This document shows, piece after piece, positions 38,359 to 50,423 of a DNA stretch of 64,000 nt. The notes under the pieces were generated by a model. It searched no databases. It was not told the origin of the DNA and saw nothing but the letters and a program-made list of their open reading frames with translations. Each line of letters opens with the position of its first letter. The first letter of the stretch is position 1. Location of the stretch: assembly GCF_000242895.2 (NCBI RefSeq), contig NC_021171.1, forward strand, positions 4,126,001 through 4,190,000, read 5' to 3'. Both the position numbers and the translations under genes were made by a program. The stretch is from Bacillus sp. 1NLA3E (GTDB lineage: Bacteria > Bacillota > Bacilli > Bacillales > Cytobacillaceae).

Positions 38359-39306
38359 CTATTTTGTGTTTGGTTCACCGGCACGTAATTTATCGGCAAT
38401 TTCATCTATTTTTCTTAAACGATGATTGATTCCTGATTTACTTATGTTTCCACCTGAAACCATTTCCCCTAGTTCTTTGAGGGTTACATCTTGATAATTG
38501 ACACGCAATTCAGCAATCTCCCTTAATTTTCCGGGCAAAATTTGCAAACCGACTGTCCTGTCAATATAGCGAATATTTTCGACCTGCCTCAACGCTGCAC
38601 CAATCGTTTTATTTAAATTTGCTGTTTCACAATTTACCAGTCGATTTACAGAATTCCTCATATCTCGAACAATACGAATATCCTCAAATCGTAATAAAGC
38701 ATTATGTGCACCAACAATATTTAAAAACTCCGTTATTTTTTCTGCCTCTTTTAAATAGTTAATAAAACCTTTTTTACGCTCTAGTGTTTTGCTATTAAGC
38801 GAAAAGGTGTTCATCAATTCACACAAAGAATCATTATGCTCATTGTATAATGAGAAAATTTCAAGATGGTAGGAAGAGGTTTCCGGATTATTAACGGAGC
38901 CTCCAGCAAGAAATGCACCTCGTAAATAAGAACGCTTACAACATTTCTTTTTGATTAATTCACTTGAAATAACGCGGACAAAGGTAAAACCTTCCCCCAA
39001 TATTTTTAAGTCCTCTAAAATTGACTTTGCTTGATCAGATAGGCGAACAATGTATACATTATTCTTCTTCAATCGCATTTTTTTCCTGACCAGCAATTCA
39101 ACCTGGACTTGATAATTCTTTTTAATGAGTGTATAAATCCTTCTTGCGATGGCGGCATTCTCAGTTTGAATATCAACAATCAACTTTCGATTAGAAAAGG
39201 ATAAGGAGCCATTCATACGAATTAATGCGGAGAGTTCCGATTTACTGCAGCATCCTTTTACTTCTATATTCGTTAATTCTTTCTTTGTCTCTGAAGCGAA
39301 AGACAC
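38359..39306 (-). CDS. whiA: DNA-binding protein WhiA
   Basis: 315 residues: an N-terminal LAGLIDADG-homing-endonuclease-like domain (region [21 protein letters not shown]) and a C-terminal HTH ([17 protein letters not shown] then [12 protein letters not shown]). It takes part in chromosome segregation and cell division control in Bacillus. The start is GTG at 39306, with GGGGGTG 7 nt upstream, giving the usual [11 protein letters not shown]. Confidence 0.95.
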   Translation of the reverse strand: MSFASETKKELTNIEVKGCCSKSELSALIRMNGSLSFSNRKLIVDIQTENAAIARRIYTLIKKNYQVQVELLVRKKMRLKKNNVYIVRLSDQAKSILEDLKILGEGFTFVRVISSELIKKKCCKRSYLRGAFLAGGSVNNPETSSYHLEIFSLYNEHNDSLCELMNTFSLNSKTLERKKGFINYLKEAEKITEFLNIVGAHNALLRFEDIRIVRDMRNSVNRLVNCETANLNKTIGAALRQVENIRYIDRTVGLQILPGKLREIAELRVNYQDVTLKELGEMVSGGNISKSGINHRLRKIDEIADKLRAGEPNTK

Positions 39307-39358
39307 CCATTATCACCCCCATCCACGACTATTATCAACTATTACTACGATAAAAACT

Positions 39359-40327
39359 CTATTTAGTTTCATTTATAAGTAAAGAATATAAAATTCCTGC
39401 CACTTTCTTTGTATCATGGCGTATGGCACCATCATGCAGAGACACGATTTCATCTTGTAACAATTCAATACCTAATTTTTGCAGTATTGGTACATCTAAA
39501 TAAACTGGTTCAGCGAATTCCTTTTGATATCGTTGCTGGATTTCCTTAGGAATCGGTCTATTATTGACAAGGATTATATCAATAAACCTGCACTGCATGT
39601 GATCATAAATCGCTTTAACATGGTCACTGGCGGTGTATTCAAGTGTTTCCCCAGCCTGTGTCATCAAATTACAAATATAAACCTTTTTTGCATTAGCCTG
39701 GCAAACTGCTTTACCAAGTTCAGGAACAAGCAGATTGGGCAGGATACTTGTGTACAGACTCCCTGGACCAATGATAATTAAATCAGCCTGCTTGATTTCC
39801 AGAATCGATTCAGGCAAAGCGTCAATACGGTTAGGTGTCAGAAATACCTTTTTTATTTTTTTTCCTGAAAAGGGTATTTTTGATTCTCCGGAAACAAATG
39901 TCCCATCCTCTAGTTCAGCATGTAGAATAACACTTTGATTAGCAGCAGGCAACACTTTACCGTGAACGTTTAGCACTTTAGACATTTCTTGAATGGCGTG
40001 AACAAAATTACCCGTGATCGATGTCATCGCAGCAAGAATTAAGTTTCCTAAAGAATGGCCTGAAAGTTCGTTTGTAGTCTTAAAACGGTGCTGAAACATT
40101 TCCTCAATGAGCGGCTCTACATCCGAAAGTGCAGCTAGTACGTTGCGAACATCCCCAGGGGGAGGAATATGAAGATCATCCCTCAATCTTCCTGAACTAC
40201 CTCCGTCATCGGCGACTGTCACAATTGCCGTTATATCAACAGGATATTTTTTCAATCCGCGCAATAGAACTGGCAAGCCTGTTCCGCCACCAATAATGAC
40301 AATTCTTGGTTGTCGAATTTCTTTCAT
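39359..40327 (-). CDS. yvcK: gluconeogenesis factor YvcK (CofD-like)
   Basis: 322 residues of the CofD/UPF0052 family: [15 protein letters not shown] at the N-terminus, [22 protein letters not shown] and [10 protein letters not shown]. In B. subtilis it is needed for growth on gluconeogenic carbon sources and for cell-wall synthesis, and binds UDP-sugars. It overlaps rapZ by 4 nt (ATGA type), so it is coupled. Confidence 0.95.
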   Translation of the reverse strand: MKEIRQPRIVIIGGGTGLPVLLRGLKKYPVDITAIVTVADDGGSSGRLRDDLHIPPPGDVRNVLAALSDVEPLIEEMFQHRFKTTNELSGHSLGNLILAAMTSITGNFVHAIQEMSKVLNVHGKVLPAANQSVILHAELEDGTFVSGESKIPFSGKKIKKVFLTPNRIDALPESILEIKQADLIIIGPGSLYTSILPNLLVPELGKAVCQANAKKVYICNLMTQAGETLEYTASDHVKAIYDHMQCRFIDIILVNNRPIPKEIQQRYQKEFAEPVYLDVPILQKLGIELLQDEIVSLHDGAIRHDTKKVAGILYSLLINETK

Positions 40328-41217
40328 GTAACTTTGTCCTTCCTTTTATCAATGTCACGATGAGAAACTCTAGTTTGATAATCTTTTCCGAAAAATCGAC
40401 CAATATACTCTGCCAATGCAACTGAGCGATGCTGACCACCGGTGCACCCAATTGCGATAACAAGCTGTGCCTTTCCCTCTCGCTTATAATGCGGCAACAT
40501 AAAGGCGAGGAGCTCAGTTACCTTCTCAAGAAACTTATGTGTTTCATTCCATTTTAGGACGTAACTTGAAACATCTTCGTCAAGTCCAGTCTTCGGCCTC
40601 ATTGATTCGATATAATGAGGATTTGGTAAAAAACGGACATCAAAGACCAGATCAGCATCAATTGGAATACCATGTTTAAATCCAAACGACATCACATTAA
40701 CCGTAAAAATGGTCTGCTTGTTAACTGAAAACTCGGTTAGGATTTTTTCACGAAGATCTTTCGGTTTCATTAGTGAAGTGTTATAAATAATCTGAGCTCT
40801 TCCCTTTAATTCCTCTAATAATTCTCGTTCGAGCTTTATGCCTTCTAATGGAAGACCAGATGGTGCCAAAGGATGGAATCGTCTTGTTTCTTTATAACGC
40901 CGGACTAAGGTTGAATCATCCGCGTCCAGGAACAGGATTTGCGGTGTTACCCATGCGGTTTCATTTAACTCATCTAATGCTTTAAATAAATTATCGAAAA
41001 ACTCTCTTCCTCTTAAGTCCATTACCAATGCAACTTTATTCATTTTATTTCCAGATTCTTTCATCAGTTCTAGAAATTTCGGTAACAAAGTGGGTGGTAA
41101 ATTATCTACACAGAAAAAGCCTAAATCCTCAAAGCTTTGGATTGCTACGGTTTTCCCTGCTCCTGACATTCCTGTTATTATGACCATTTGAGTTTCACTA
41201 GTCGCACCGGTACTCAT
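40324..41217 (-). CDS. rapZ: RNase adapter / nucleotide-binding protein RapZ (YvcJ)
   Basis: 297 residues. Walker A GMSGAGKT near residue 17, FCVDNLPP, a Walker B-like region and the conserved C-terminal [14 protein letters not shown]. It hydrolyses GTP/ATP; in B. subtilis it affects competence, in E. coli it is an RNase E adapter. The conserved neighbours whiA, yvcK and yvcI confirm the assignment. Confidence 0.95.
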   Translation of the reverse strand: MSTGATSETQMVIITGMSGAGKTVAIQSFEDLGFFCVDNLPPTLLPKFLELMKESGNKMNKVALVMDLRGREFFDNLFKALDELNETAWVTPQILFLDADDSTLVRRYKETRRFHPLAPSGLPLEGIKLERELLEELKGRAQIIYNTSLMKPKDLREKILTEFSVNKQTIFTVNVMSFGFKHGIPIDADLVFDVRFLPNPHYIESMRPKTGLDEDVSSYVLKWNETHKFLEKVTELLAFMLPHYKREGKAQLVIAIGCTGGQHRSVALAEYIGRFFGKDYQTRVSHRDIDKRKDKVT

Positions 41218-41307
41218 GTATTTCCCTCCATTAGTGTTTTAGCATGGATCAAGTTGAAAGCTTAATCCTTTAAGCTAAAACAACGCTTGATTTAGGTTAT
41301 GAACATT

Positions 41308-41775
41308 TTAACTTGGATCCAGTCGATAAGCTACTAGCTTAAATTCTGGTGTATATGTAAAGGTTCCGTATATAATTCCGTTACCATGGACCATATATTC
41401 AATGATATGATGATCTCCTTCTGCCATTGGCAGACTGTTTATTTGTTCGACCTCATGCCATGTAAGCTTTCCTTCTTCAGATTCCTGAAGTGTAGGTCCT
41501 TCTGCATCTTTGGCAATAAAAGTGAACATCATCCATTCTGACAGGACTTTGTCTCCATCGTCTGGGTCTACCATTATAAAGGTGAATATCCCTTTTATTT
41601 TTGGATCCTTAAGATAAATTCCAGTTTCTTCCCGAAATTCTCGTATGCAGGCGTCTTTAACAGATTCACCGCGTTCCATTTTCCCACCCGGTGCTACCCA
41701 CCAACCACGGCGTGGCTTCTGTAACAACAGGACTTTATTTTCCCTCAACAAAACACAATTAGTGACCCTCTGCAT
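41308..41775 (-). CDS. yvcI: NUDIX hydrolase YvcI
   Basis: 155 residues from MQRVTNCVLLRENKVLLLQK; the GTG 9 nt upstream overlaps the GAGGTG ribosome binding site and is rejected. The NUDIX box GGKMERGESVKDACIREFRE plus ETGI is complete. Probably an 8-oxo-(d)GTP or related nucleotide hydrolase. First gene of the unit leading to crh. Confidence 0.92.
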   Translation of the reverse strand: MQRVTNCVLLRENKVLLLQKPRRGWWVAPGGKMERGESVKDACIREFREETGIYLKDPKIKGIFTFIMVDPDDGDKVLSEWMMFTFIAKDAEGPTLQESEEGKLTWHEVEQINSLPMAEGDHHIIEYMVHGNGIIYGTFTYTPEFKLVAYRLDPS

Positions 41776-41933
41776 AACCTTCACCTCAATATTTCATCCA
41801 TTAACAACCTTAATAATATCTTTATTCATTCCATTATACTATTATTGGGATTCTGTCACAATGAAAGTAAGTTGACAATTAGTTAACTAGAAAGGGGCGA
41901 CAGGCATAAGACGAGCCGGCCACTCAACTAATC

Positions 41934-41960
41934 AAAAAAAATGACACAGGAGTCCTGTGC
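41934..41960 (-). terminator. terminator of trxB
   Basis: CACAGGA-G-TCCTGTG with further pairing outside, followed by ATTTTTTTT on the minus strand, about 100 nt beyond the trxB stop. The remainder of 41785-42057 shows no gene. Confidence 0.65.
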
Positions 41961-42057
41961 CACAAAATGTATTAAAGGGGGTCAAATTACTACCCTTATT
42001 GTACTCAAAATATATTTCAACACTGTTACAGTAAAATTAAAAGCGGGTGACTTTTTC

Positions 42058-43086
<1,029 letters not shown>

Positions 43087-43124
43087 TCATGATTTAGTCC
43101 AAGAATCTGCCTAGGCTACTTACT

Positions 43125-44621
43125 TTAAACCAGTAAATTCTTTACTGACTTTACATATTTTTGCATCGTGGCCAAAGAAAGACCATATTTACTTGCCTGA
43201 GTTGCTTGAGTTACCTTCTCATTACGCAAATGAAACCAGATGTATTCAACTGCAGCTGACCAGGCTTGCTTGTTTTTTATCGATAAGCCTTCATTAATGA
43301 TTTTCACAAAAACAGAAAACCACATTAAATAAAGCCCTGATTCGACGGATCCAACAGGATGATGGTGCTGATAAAGAATTTCTGCAACCTCATGCGCTGC
43401 ATATGTTTCTGTTTCATCCACCGATTTTACCCATGCAAGATATTCTCTTTCCAAGCTAGAGAATTTGTTATAATTCTTAGACTGAATCGAATTTAACAGC
43501 TCTTCTCTTTTTGTAGAGACTGCTGTTAAAAATATCGCAAATAACCGTTCCTCCACATAATCGCTATCCATTTTTTTCATGATAGAAGGAAGATGCTCTT
43601 CAAAGCCATTATAATTCCCCTTATTATCGCTCCAAGGTTCAAATCCGGCCTTTTCAGGATTCTGCTCAATTACCTTTTTCCAAGCATTTGATGCAGCTTG
43701 TTCATGTCCAGTAAAATAGCAAGCATACGCTAACCAGTAATAGAAAGCACTTTCTCCGTCATAGCCTTGTTTTTGGAGCTTTCGGAGCCAGGTGTAGGCA
43801 AGTTCGTATTCTTTGATAAGCGCAAATGTCGTTCCTAGTTTGTACTGATGGTCAACCAATAGCGGCTTTATTTTTTCAAGAACAGCTTTAAGATGGCTTA
43901 CTTCGCTCAAATCCTGTTGATAATAGGCGAACACCAAGCGGTTACACATTGCATGTAAGTTCCCTGGATTCTTTTGCAGCACATCATTTAAAATTTCAAA
44001 GGCTTTTTCTGCTTCCCCAGGGTAAAAATAAGCTAGAGCTAAGTTATTATAAGCTGACCAATACTCTGGGTAGTTATCAATAATCGAATTTAGAACTTCA
44101 ATTGCTTTCGGAAAATGTCCAGATTCTAGGAGATCTCTTGCTTGCTCCTGTTGAACAATTAAGTCATCATGCTCATAAAATCCATCATCGTCTTCGTCTT
44201 CCACCTCAAGGGTAAGAAGTTCAAGTAGTTCCTCTGTATCTTCAAGGAATTCACCGAACGGTTCTAGCTGCAAATAAGAATTTGCATGATGATAGGCGTC
44301 TTTAAATAAACCTAGGTGGGCATAATTATTTGCAAGGAAATAGTGACATTCATACAGCTCTTCGTCAAGTTCTTCTAAGATAGAGTGCAAGAGACGATTT
44401 GACTGCTGATAATCTCCCATTTCCGTATGCAAAACAGCTAGCTGGCAGGTAATCATCGGTTCACCTGGTTCCAACTGGAGCGCACGAAGGAAGTATTTTT
44501 TTGCTTTATGGAAGTCCCGGCGATTATATGCTTTTATCCCTTTTGAAAAATAATACTCCGCCGTCGGAACAAATGATAAAATTTTCGCTTTTTGTTTGGT
44601 TGCTTTAGAGTCTTTACTCAT
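43125..44621 (-). CDS. tetratricopeptide repeat protein (YvcD-like)
   Basis: 498 residues from MSKDSKATKQKAKIL (GGAGG 5 nt before ATG 44621). TPR-like helical repeats run through residues ~20-310 (e.g. YFSKGIKAYNRRDFHKAKKY, AYNNLALAYFYPGEAEKAFE). The acidic stretch VEDEDDDGFYEHDD is near 145. No enzyme motif, signal or membrane helix. Its place beside trxB fits Bacillus yvcD. Role unknown, presumably protein-protein interaction. Confidence 0.88.
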   Translation of the reverse strand: MSKDSKATKQKAKILSFVPTAEYYFSKGIKAYNRRDFHKAKKYFLRALQLEPGEPMITCQLAVLHTEMGDYQQSNRLLHSILEELDEELYECHYFLANNYAHLGLFKDAYHHANSYLQLEPFGEFLEDTEELLELLTLEVEDEDDDGFYEHDDLIVQQEQARDLLESGHFPKAIEVLNSIIDNYPEYWSAYNNLALAYFYPGEAEKAFEILNDVLQKNPGNLHAMCNRLVFAYYQQDLSEVSHLKAVLEKIKPLLVDHQYKLGTTFALIKEYELAYTWLRKLQKQGYDGESAFYYWLAYACYFTGHEQAASNAWKKVIEQNPEKAGFEPWSDNKGNYNGFEEHLPSIMKKMDSDYVEERLFAIFLTAVSTKREELLNSIQSKNYNKFSSLEREYLAWVKSVDETETYAAHEVAEILYQHHHPVGSVESGLYLMWFSVFVKIINEGLSIKNKQAWSAAVEYIWFHLRNEKVTQATQASKYGLSLATMQKYVKSVKNLLV

Positions 44622-44741
44622 GAAATCCTCCAAAATTCATTTTTAACTAATGTAGTATATCACAGGAATGAGCATATAGAGAAGAAAAATGGGCTAGAAA
44701 GAAATCGACAAGTGGGTTTGGAGTTCTATCCGTGGATTTTG

Positions 44742-44845
44742 GTGTTTTATTTGCCGCTTTCAGTTTTTATTTGCCGTTTTCGGTGTTTTATTTGCCGTTT
44801 TCGATTTTTATTTGCCAATGCCACATTTCAGACACAAAATAGACC
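44742..44845 (-). repeat. 20-21-bp-period intergenic array, locus 2
   Basis: Four units with core TTTATTTGCCGTTTTC (anchor A at 44749, 44769, 44790 and 44810; spacing 20, 21, 20). The last unit runs into AATGCCACATTTCAGACAC, which matches the end of the array at 26.1 kb. It lies just past the hisI terminator. Confidence 0.75.
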
Positions 44846-44870
44846 GGCAACCTCCATCACGGCGCCGGCC
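44842..44870 (-). terminator. terminator of the his operon
   Basis: GGCCGGC...GCCGGTC stem (one G-U pair) followed by TATTTTG on the minus strand, 20 nt after the hisI stop. Confidence 0.7.
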
Positions 44871-44889
44871 CAATCCATCAATAAGCATT

Positions 44890-45522
44890 CTATTTATGAC
44901 GAGTTTTTAATACGTCTAGGATATCAACAAATGGAAGCTGTTGTTCTCTTAATAAAACTAATAAATGGTATAGAAGGTCTGACGCTTCCCATTTTAATTC
45001 TTCATGGCTGCGATTTTTCGCTGCAATAATAACCTCTGCCGCCTCTTCACCAACCTTTTTCAAGATTTTATCTACGCCTTTTTCAAATAGGTATGTAGTA
45101 TAAGCGCCTTCAGGTCGATTCTCTTCACGATCCTTAATTACCTTTTCAAGTGTCAACAGAATTTCATAATCAGACAAGCTGGCCACTTTTTCGGCACCGG
45201 CAACCGCATAAAGGCTTTCAACAAAACAGCTATCCGTGCCGTTATGACAAGCAGGACCTGCTGGCTCAACTAATACAAGCAAGGCATCCTTATCACAATC
45301 ATACTTAATTTCGTTGATTTTTTGGGTGTTGCCACTTGTGGCTCCTTTATTCCAAAGCTCTTGGCGTGAGCGACTGAAAAACCACGTCTCCCCAGTTTCA
45401 ATCGATTTTCCCAATGACTCTTTATTCATGTACGCAAGTGTGAGGACTTCCTTCGTCGCGATATCTTGAACGATGGCGGCTACAAGACCTTTTTCATCAA
45501 ATTTAATTTTCTCGATATTCAT
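44890..45522 (-). CDS. hisI: bifunctional phosphoribosyl-AMP cyclohydrolase / phosphoribosyl-ATP pyrophosphatase
   Basis: 210 residues. The N-terminal HisI domain (~1-110) has [20 protein letters not shown] and the zinc/metal site region [10 protein letters not shown]...CHNG. The C-terminal HisE-type all-alpha domain (~115-205) has [12 protein letters not shown]. Catalyses steps 2 and 3 of histidine synthesis. It overlaps hisF by 4 nt; last gene of the operon. Confidence 0.96.
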   Translation of the reverse strand: MNIEKIKFDEKGLVAAIVQDIATKEVLTLAYMNKESLGKSIETGETWFFSRSRQELWNKGATSGNTQKINEIKYDCDKDALLVLVEPAGPACHNGTDSCFVESLYAVAGAEKVASLSDYEILLTLEKVIKDREENRPEGAYTTYLFEKGVDKILKKVGEEAAEVIIAAKNRSHEELKWEASDLLYHLLVLLREQQLPFVDILDVLKTRHK

Positions 45523-46277
45523 CGTACTACAACTCCTCTTTCTCTTAAAAACGATTTAACCTCACTAACGGAGGTTTCTTTATAGTGAAAAATTGAGGCA
45601 GCTAATGCGGCATCAGCTTTTCCTTTTTCAAAGGCATCGGCAAAGTGCTCAGAATTTCCGGCACCACCAGATGCAATAACCGGTACTTGGACTGCTTCAC
45701 TAACAGCCTTCGTCAACGCCAAGTCAAAACCTGCTTTCTCACCATCACAATCCATACTCGTTAACAGGATTTCTCCTGCACCGCGCCCGACTGCTTCCTT
45801 TGCCCAAGCGATTACTTCCCATTCAGTCGCGTTTCGGCCACCATGAGTAAATACGCGCCATGAACCAAGTTCTGCATCGTATTTAGCGTCTATCGCTACC
45901 ACAATGCACTGCGAGCCGAAGAAGCTTGCCCCTTCATTAATGATTTCAGGGTTCAATAGTGCTGCTGTATTTAATGAAACCTTGTCAGCACCAGCGCGCA
46001 ACATCTGTTTCATATCCTCTAATGAATTAATCCCCCCGCCTACGGTAAACGGAATCGCCAATTGTGAGGCAACGGCTTTAACCACTTCAGTCATCGTTTT
46101 CCGACCTTCGTGTGACGCGGAAATATCAAGGAACACTAACTCATCGGCACCCTGTTCATCATAAAATGAAGCCAATTCCACGGGGTCGCCAGCATCACGG
46201 AGCTGAACAAATTGAATTCCTTTGACAACACGACCTTCTTTTACATCAAGGCATGGGATGATTCTCTTCGTAAGCAT
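45519..46277 (-). CDS. hisF: imidazole glycerol phosphate synthase, cyclase subunit
   Basis: 252-residue (beta/alpha)8 barrel. Catalytic aspartates in PCLDVKEGR (Asp11) and VAIDAKYD (~Asp130); phosphate-binding VGGGINS and IASGGAGN. With HisH it makes imidazole glycerol phosphate and AICAR from PRFAR and ammonia. It starts directly after the hisA stop. Confidence 0.97.
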   Translation of the reverse strand: MLTKRIIPCLDVKEGRVVKGIQFVQLRDAGDPVELASFYDEQGADELVFLDISASHEGRKTMTEVVKAVASQLAIPFTVGGGINSLEDMKQMLRAGADKVSLNTAALLNPEIINEGASFFGSQCIVVAIDAKYDAELGSWRVFTHGGRNATEWEVIAWAKEAVGRGAGEILLTSMDCDGEKAGFDLALTKAVSEAVQVPVIASGGAGNSEHFADAFEKGKADAALAASIFHYKETSVSEVKSFLRERGVVVR

Positions 46278-47009
46278 TTAGGCTTTCACCTCTTTTAACG
46301 CTTCACTCACAGTAAATCGACCTTCATAGAGGGCTTTACCGACAATGGCACCTGTTACCCCTTTTTCAAACAAAGCCTGGAGTACAGTTAAATCTTCAAG
46401 TGAACTTACCCCGCCCGAAGCGATTACGCTTTTCCCAGTTTCGACAGCCATTTGCTTAATCGCTGCTACATTAGGACCTGACAGCATCCCATCAGTGGCA
46501 ATATCGGTAAAAATAAACGTTTCGGCACCGGCATCGGCGAAGCGCTTGCCAAGATCGACAGCCTTCAGCTCAGAGGTGGTCAACCAGCCATGTGTAGCGA
46601 CATAGCCGTTTTTGGCATCAATTCCAACAGCAATATGACTTCCGTACTTTCGAATCATCTCAATGGCAAATTCCGGATTGGAAACGGCAATACTGCCGAT
46701 GATAACCCGCTCCACGCCTCGATCCAAGTAATGAACAATATCAGCTTCAGTTCGGATGCCGCCACCAATTTGAACTTTAGCATCCAAATTTTGTGCAGCC
46801 TGAATCACAAACTTATCATTCACTCGTTGGCCATCCTTGGCACCGTCTAAATCAACCATATGAATCCAAGCAGCGCCTGAGTTTGCAAACTGTTGCGCCA
46901 TTTCAAATGGGGAATCGCCGTAGACGGTTTCTTTTTGATAGTCACCTTGAAGGAGGCGTACACATTTTCCACCTCTCATATCAATGGCCGGATAAATTGT
47001 AAAAGCCAT
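46278..47009 (-). CDS. hisA: ProFAR isomerase HisA
   Basis: 243-residue barrel, homologous to HisF. Catalytic aspartates in [12 protein letters not shown] and [11 protein letters not shown]; phosphate loops IGGGIRT and IASGGVSS. It isomerises the ProFAR ring by an Amadori reaction. It overlaps hisH by 1 nt. Confidence 0.97.
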   Translation of the reverse strand: MAFTIYPAIDMRGGKCVRLLQGDYQKETVYGDSPFEMAQQFANSGAAWIHMVDLDGAKDGQRVNDKFVIQAAQNLDAKVQIGGGIRTEADIVHYLDRGVERVIIGSIAVSNPEFAIEMIRKYGSHIAVGIDAKNGYVATHGWLTTSELKAVDLGKRFADAGAETFIFTDIATDGMLSGPNVAAIKQMAVETGKSVIASGGVSSLEDLTVLQALFEKGVTGAIVGKALYEGRFTVSEALKEVKA

Positions 47010-47644
47010 CAGACCAACTCCCTTTCTTCAACTAACTGGGTAAAGTTCCGTAAAAGTTCCATTCCTAGCTTGCTGCTCTTTTCAGGATGGAACTGCATCC
47101 CATAAACATTGTCTCTACCAACAACTGCAGGCACTTTAACATCATATTCTGCCTCAGCAATCACGACATCTTTTCCATCGGTAACAACATAATAGGAATG
47201 GACAAAATAAACATAGTTCTCAGTAATATCTTTTAATATCGGTGATGGATGCAAATAGTGTAACTTATTCCACCCCATATGCGGAACTTTATAAGATTGG
47301 CCTTCCTTTGTATGACCAGCAAATCGAACAACCCTACCTGGAAGAATGCCCATTCCAGTGGTTAAGCCATTTTCTTCACTTTCCTCAAACAAAAGCTGCA
47401 TACCGAGACAAATTCCTAATAGTGGTTTTCCACTGGCCACATAGTTCCGAACCATCTCCGTTAGGCCAGATTCGTTCAAACGCTCAATTGCATCACGGAA
47501 GGCACCTACACCAGGTAAAATCAAAGCGTCAGCCGCCAACAGCTCTGCTTTATTTTCCGAAATAAAATAAGGAACATTTAGACGTTCAAGTGCTTTACTA
47601 ACGCTAAACAAGTTGCCCATCCCGTAGTCAATAATGCCAATCAT
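47009..47644 (-). CDS. hisH: imidazole glycerol phosphate synthase, glutaminase subunit
   Basis: 211-residue class I glutamine amidotransferase. Nucleophile cysteine in [19 protein letters not shown], His-Glu pair in [10 protein letters not shown], and oxyanion region LPGVGAF. It supplies ammonia to HisF. It lies immediately after hisB. Confidence 0.97.
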   Translation of the reverse strand: MIGIIDYGMGNLFSVSKALERLNVPYFISENKAELLAADALILPGVGAFRDAIERLNESGLTEMVRNYVASGKPLLGICLGMQLLFEESEENGLTTGMGILPGRVVRFAGHTKEGQSYKVPHMGWNKLHYLHPSPILKDITENYVYFVHSYYVVTDGKDVVIAEAEYDVKVPAVVGRDNVYGMQFHPEKSSKLGMELLRNFTQLVEERELV

Positions 47645-48232
47645 TTACAACATTCCTTTCGTGGATGGAACCCCTTTAATTCGGGGATCAATAGTCGTAG
47701 CCTCATCTAAAGCACGACCTAGCGCTTTAAAAATTGCTTCAATGATATGGTGGGTGTTTTGCCCATAGTGAACAACCACATGCAAATTCATTCGCGCTTC
47801 TAAAGCTAGCTTCCAAAGGAATTCATGAACAAGCTCAGTGTCAAACGTGCCAACCTTTTGGCTAGGTAGCTGGGCACGCAATTCTAGATGTGGACGATTG
47901 CTAAGGTCAATCACAACCTGAGCTAAGGCCTCATCCATCGGCACGAAGGCATTTCCGTACCGTTTAATTCCTTTTTTGTCGCCTAAAGCCTCACGGAGGG
48001 CTTGTCCTAAGCAAATTGCGATATCTTCGGTTGTATGGTGATCATCGATTTCGATATCACCCTTTGCATCCACGAAAAAATCAAACTGACCATGCTTTGT
48101 AAACAGATCAAGCATATGGTTAAGAAACGGCACGCTCGTATCAATATTTGACTGACCTTCTCCATCAATTGACAATTGCAACTTAATATCCGTTTCATTT
48201 GTTTTCCGAATAACCTTTGCCGTTCTTTCCAT
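47645..48232 (-). CDS. hisB: imidazoleglycerol-phosphate dehydratase
   Basis: 195 residues, the monofunctional form (no HisN-like phosphatase domain). Metal-binding signatures [14 protein letters not shown] and [21 protein letters not shown] precedes the ATG. A 275-bp gap with MITE copy E separates it from hisD, unlike the tight spacing elsewhere in the operon. Confidence 0.97.
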   Translation of the reverse strand: MERTAKVIRKTNETDIKLQLSIDGEGQSNIDTSVPFLNHMLDLFTKHGQFDFFVDAKGDIEIDDHHTTEDIAICLGQALREALGDKKGIKRYGNAFVPMDEALAQVVIDLSNRPHLELRAQLPSQKVGTFDTELVHEFLWKLALEARMNLHVVVHYGQNTHHIIEAIFKALGRALDEATTIDPRIKGVPSTKGML

Positions 48233-48274
48233 CTTTGACCCTCCAATATTTACGGGGAATTTTTTTAAAAAAAT

Positions 48275-48457
48275 GGCTCTGTTAATATAGTGTTGATTTC
48301 CGTTCCATGTGCTTCGCGGACCTTAGGGGCGGGCGGTGAGCCTCCTCAGTGCTTAAGCGCCTGCGGGGTCTCACCTGTCCCGCTGCTCCCGCAGGAGTCT
48401 CGCGCCTTCCACTCCAATCAACATTGTGAAAAATCAATCTTGAGCCTTAACACAGCC
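48275..48457 (-). repeat. MITE-like palindromic element copy E, inside the his operon
   Basis: Ends GGCTCTGTTAA and TTAACACAGCC (10 of 11 pair). Core as in copy B, with more base changes (e.g. GGACCTTAGG in place of the CCGCGG region). It lies between hisD and hisB. Flanks are A/T runs, so the duplication cannot be judged. Confidence 0.85.
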
Positions 48458-48507
48458 TAAAAATAAACCTTGTATCAGTATTAATTTTGTTCACGTTTTC
48501 TCTCAAT

Positions 48508-49779
48508 TTAATTTTTAAATCTTGCCTCAATGGCTCGTGCGTGAGCTTCCAAACCTTCGATCCTAGCGAACTCGGCAATTTTAGCGGCGTTTTCCTTAAA
48601 GGCCGTTTCACTATAAACGATCACGCTTGATTTTTTCTGGAAATCCTCAACGTTTAACGGGCTGGAGAAGCGTGCAGTACCATTCGTTGGTAACACATGG
48701 TTAGGCCCAGCAAAATAATCCCCGACTGGCTCAGAGCTATAACGCCCAATAAAGATGGCTCCCGCATGACGAATTTGTCCAAGTAGCTCAATGGCATTTT
48801 CGGTGACAATTTCCAAGTGTTCAGGCGCTAGTTTGTTAACCGTTTCTACCGCTTCTTCCATTGTTTCTGTCACATAAATGGTTCCGTAATGATCAATCGA
48901 TGCCGTTGCGATGTCACGACGTGGTAAATCGCTGAGTTGTAAATTGACCTCAGCTGCGACTGCCTCAGCTAACTGTCTTGAAGGAGTAACGAGAACACTG
49001 CAAGCACGCACGTCATGTTCCGCTTGCGATAACAAATCTGCTGCTACTTCATGAGGTCTTGCACTATCATCCGCTAGGACGGCAATTTCACTTGGTCCGG
49101 CAATCATATCGATGTCGACATCACCAAAAACCTCACGTTTTGCTAGCGCTACATAAATATTTCCCGGCCCGGTGATTTTATCGACCGGTTTAATGGTTTC
49201 AGTTCCGTAAGCTAACGCTGCGATGGCTTGGGCACCGCCAACCTTGTAAATTTCCTTCACTCCGGCCACGTTAGCCGCAACTAATACTGCCGCGGGAATG
49301 GCCCCATTTTTACCAGGAGGAGAAACGACGACAATTCGTTCGACCCCAGCCGTCTGTGCGGGAATGACATTCATAAGCACCGAGGAAGGGTAAGCTGCTG
49401 TCCCACCAGGAACATATAATCCAACTGAGTCCAATGGAGTAATCTTTTGACCAAGGATGGTTCCATTTTGTTCAGTAGTCATCCACGAAGGGCGGAGCTG
49501 TTTTTCATGGAAGGAGCGAATATTCGCAGCTGCCTCCTGAATGATTGTTAACTGATCCTCACTAACATTTTCATAGGCGTGACTGATTTCCTCCTCACTT
49601 ACTAAAAAACTAGAAAGAGAAATGCCATCGAATTTTTCTGTATATTGCTTTAATGCAAAATCTCCATTTTGGCGAACATCGTTGATAATGGCTTTGACAG
49701 TAGCACGCTGGTCTTCCGTTCCACCCTCAACCGACCTTTTAATCGAAATATCTTCACTTACCTGCAAGATTTTCAACAA
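48508..49779 (-). CDS. hisD: histidinol dehydrogenase
   Basis: 423 residues. Zinc and catalytic residues lie in [14 protein letters not shown] and in [20 protein letters not shown] plus [11 protein letters not shown]-dependent oxidation of histidinol to histidine. The start is TTG TTG at 49779/49776 after AAAGGA; which TTG is used is open. It lies 17 nt after hisG. Confidence 0.96.
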   Translation of the reverse strand: MLKILQVSEDISIKRSVEGGTEDQRATVKAIINDVRQNGDFALKQYTEKFDGISLSSFLVSEEEISHAYENVSEDQLTIIQEAAANIRSFHEKQLRPSWMTTEQNGTILGQKITPLDSVGLYVPGGTAAYPSSVLMNVIPAQTAGVERIVVVSPPGKNGAIPAAVLVAANVAGVKEIYKVGGAQAIAALAYGTETIKPVDKITGPGNIYVALAKREVFGDVDIDMIAGPSEIAVLADDSARPHEVAADLLSQAEHDVRACSVLVTPSRQLAEAVAAEVNLQLSDLPRRDIATASIDHYGTIYVTETMEEAVETVNKLAPEHLEIVTENAIELLGQIRHAGAIFIGRYSSEPVGDYFAGPNHVLPTNGTARFSSPLNVEDFQKKSSVIVYSETAFKENAAKIAEFARIEGLEAHARAIEARFKN

Positions 49780-49796
49780 CCATCATCCTTTCTAAG

Positions 49797-50423
49797 CTAT
49801 TCAATCACTTCATTTAGGCGTTCAACCAACTCACGAATTCGATCATCCTTGATTTGATAACTGACAGGATTGACAATGAGCCTTGAAGTGATATCAACAA
49901 TTTCCTCGTATTCCACTAAACCATTTTCCACTAATGTACGACCAGTTGACACGATATCAACGATCCGATCTGCTAGGCCAATGATTGGTGCTAACTCGAT
50001 TGATCCATTCAGTTTAATAATTTCTACTTGTTCACCTTGGGCGCGAAAATAGGCTGCCGCCACATTAGGATATTTCGTCGCAACTTTTGGAGCGACGTCA
50101 CTCATTGCTGTATTCGGTACTCCAGCAACAGCTAAGTAACATTTACTAATCTTTAAATCTAATAATTCGTAAACATCACGCTCTTCCTCAAGCATGACAT
50201 CCTTCCCTGCAATCCCTAAATCGGCTACACCATACTCAACGTAGGTAGGAACGTCCATCGGCTTTGCCAGAATAAATCGAAAATTCTCCTCAGGGACATC
50301 GATAATCAGCTTGCGAGAATCCTCAAATTCAGGCGGTAGCCGGAAGCCAGCTTTCCTGAGCAAATCAGATGCTTCCTCAAAAATTCTTCCTTTTGGCATC
50401 GCAATCGTTAACATCCTGCTCAT
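49797..50423 (-). CDS. hisG: ATP phosphoribosyltransferase catalytic subunit (short form)
   Basis: 208 residues: the catalytic domains only, lacking the C-terminal regulatory ACT-like domain of long HisG. Signatures [30 protein letters not shown] and DIVSTGRTL. First committed step of histidine synthesis; it needs HisZ for activity. It overlaps hisZ by 4 nt. Confidence 0.97.
   Translation of the reverse strand: MSRMLTIAMPKGRIFEEASDLLRKAGFRLPPEFEDSRKLIIDVPEENFRFILAKPMDVPTYVEYGVADLGIAGKDVMLEEERDVYELLDLKISKCYLAVAGVPNTAMSDVAPKVATKYPNVAAAYFRAQGEQVEIIKLNGSIELAPIIGLADRIVDIVSTGRTLVENGLVEYEEIVDITSRLIVNPVSYQIKDDRIRELVERLNEVIE

Noticed and set aside
44592-45029. Plus-strand open frame of 145 codons spanning the his terminator
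   Set aside because: It runs through the 21-bp array, the hisI terminator and antisense hisI, with no ribosome binding site.
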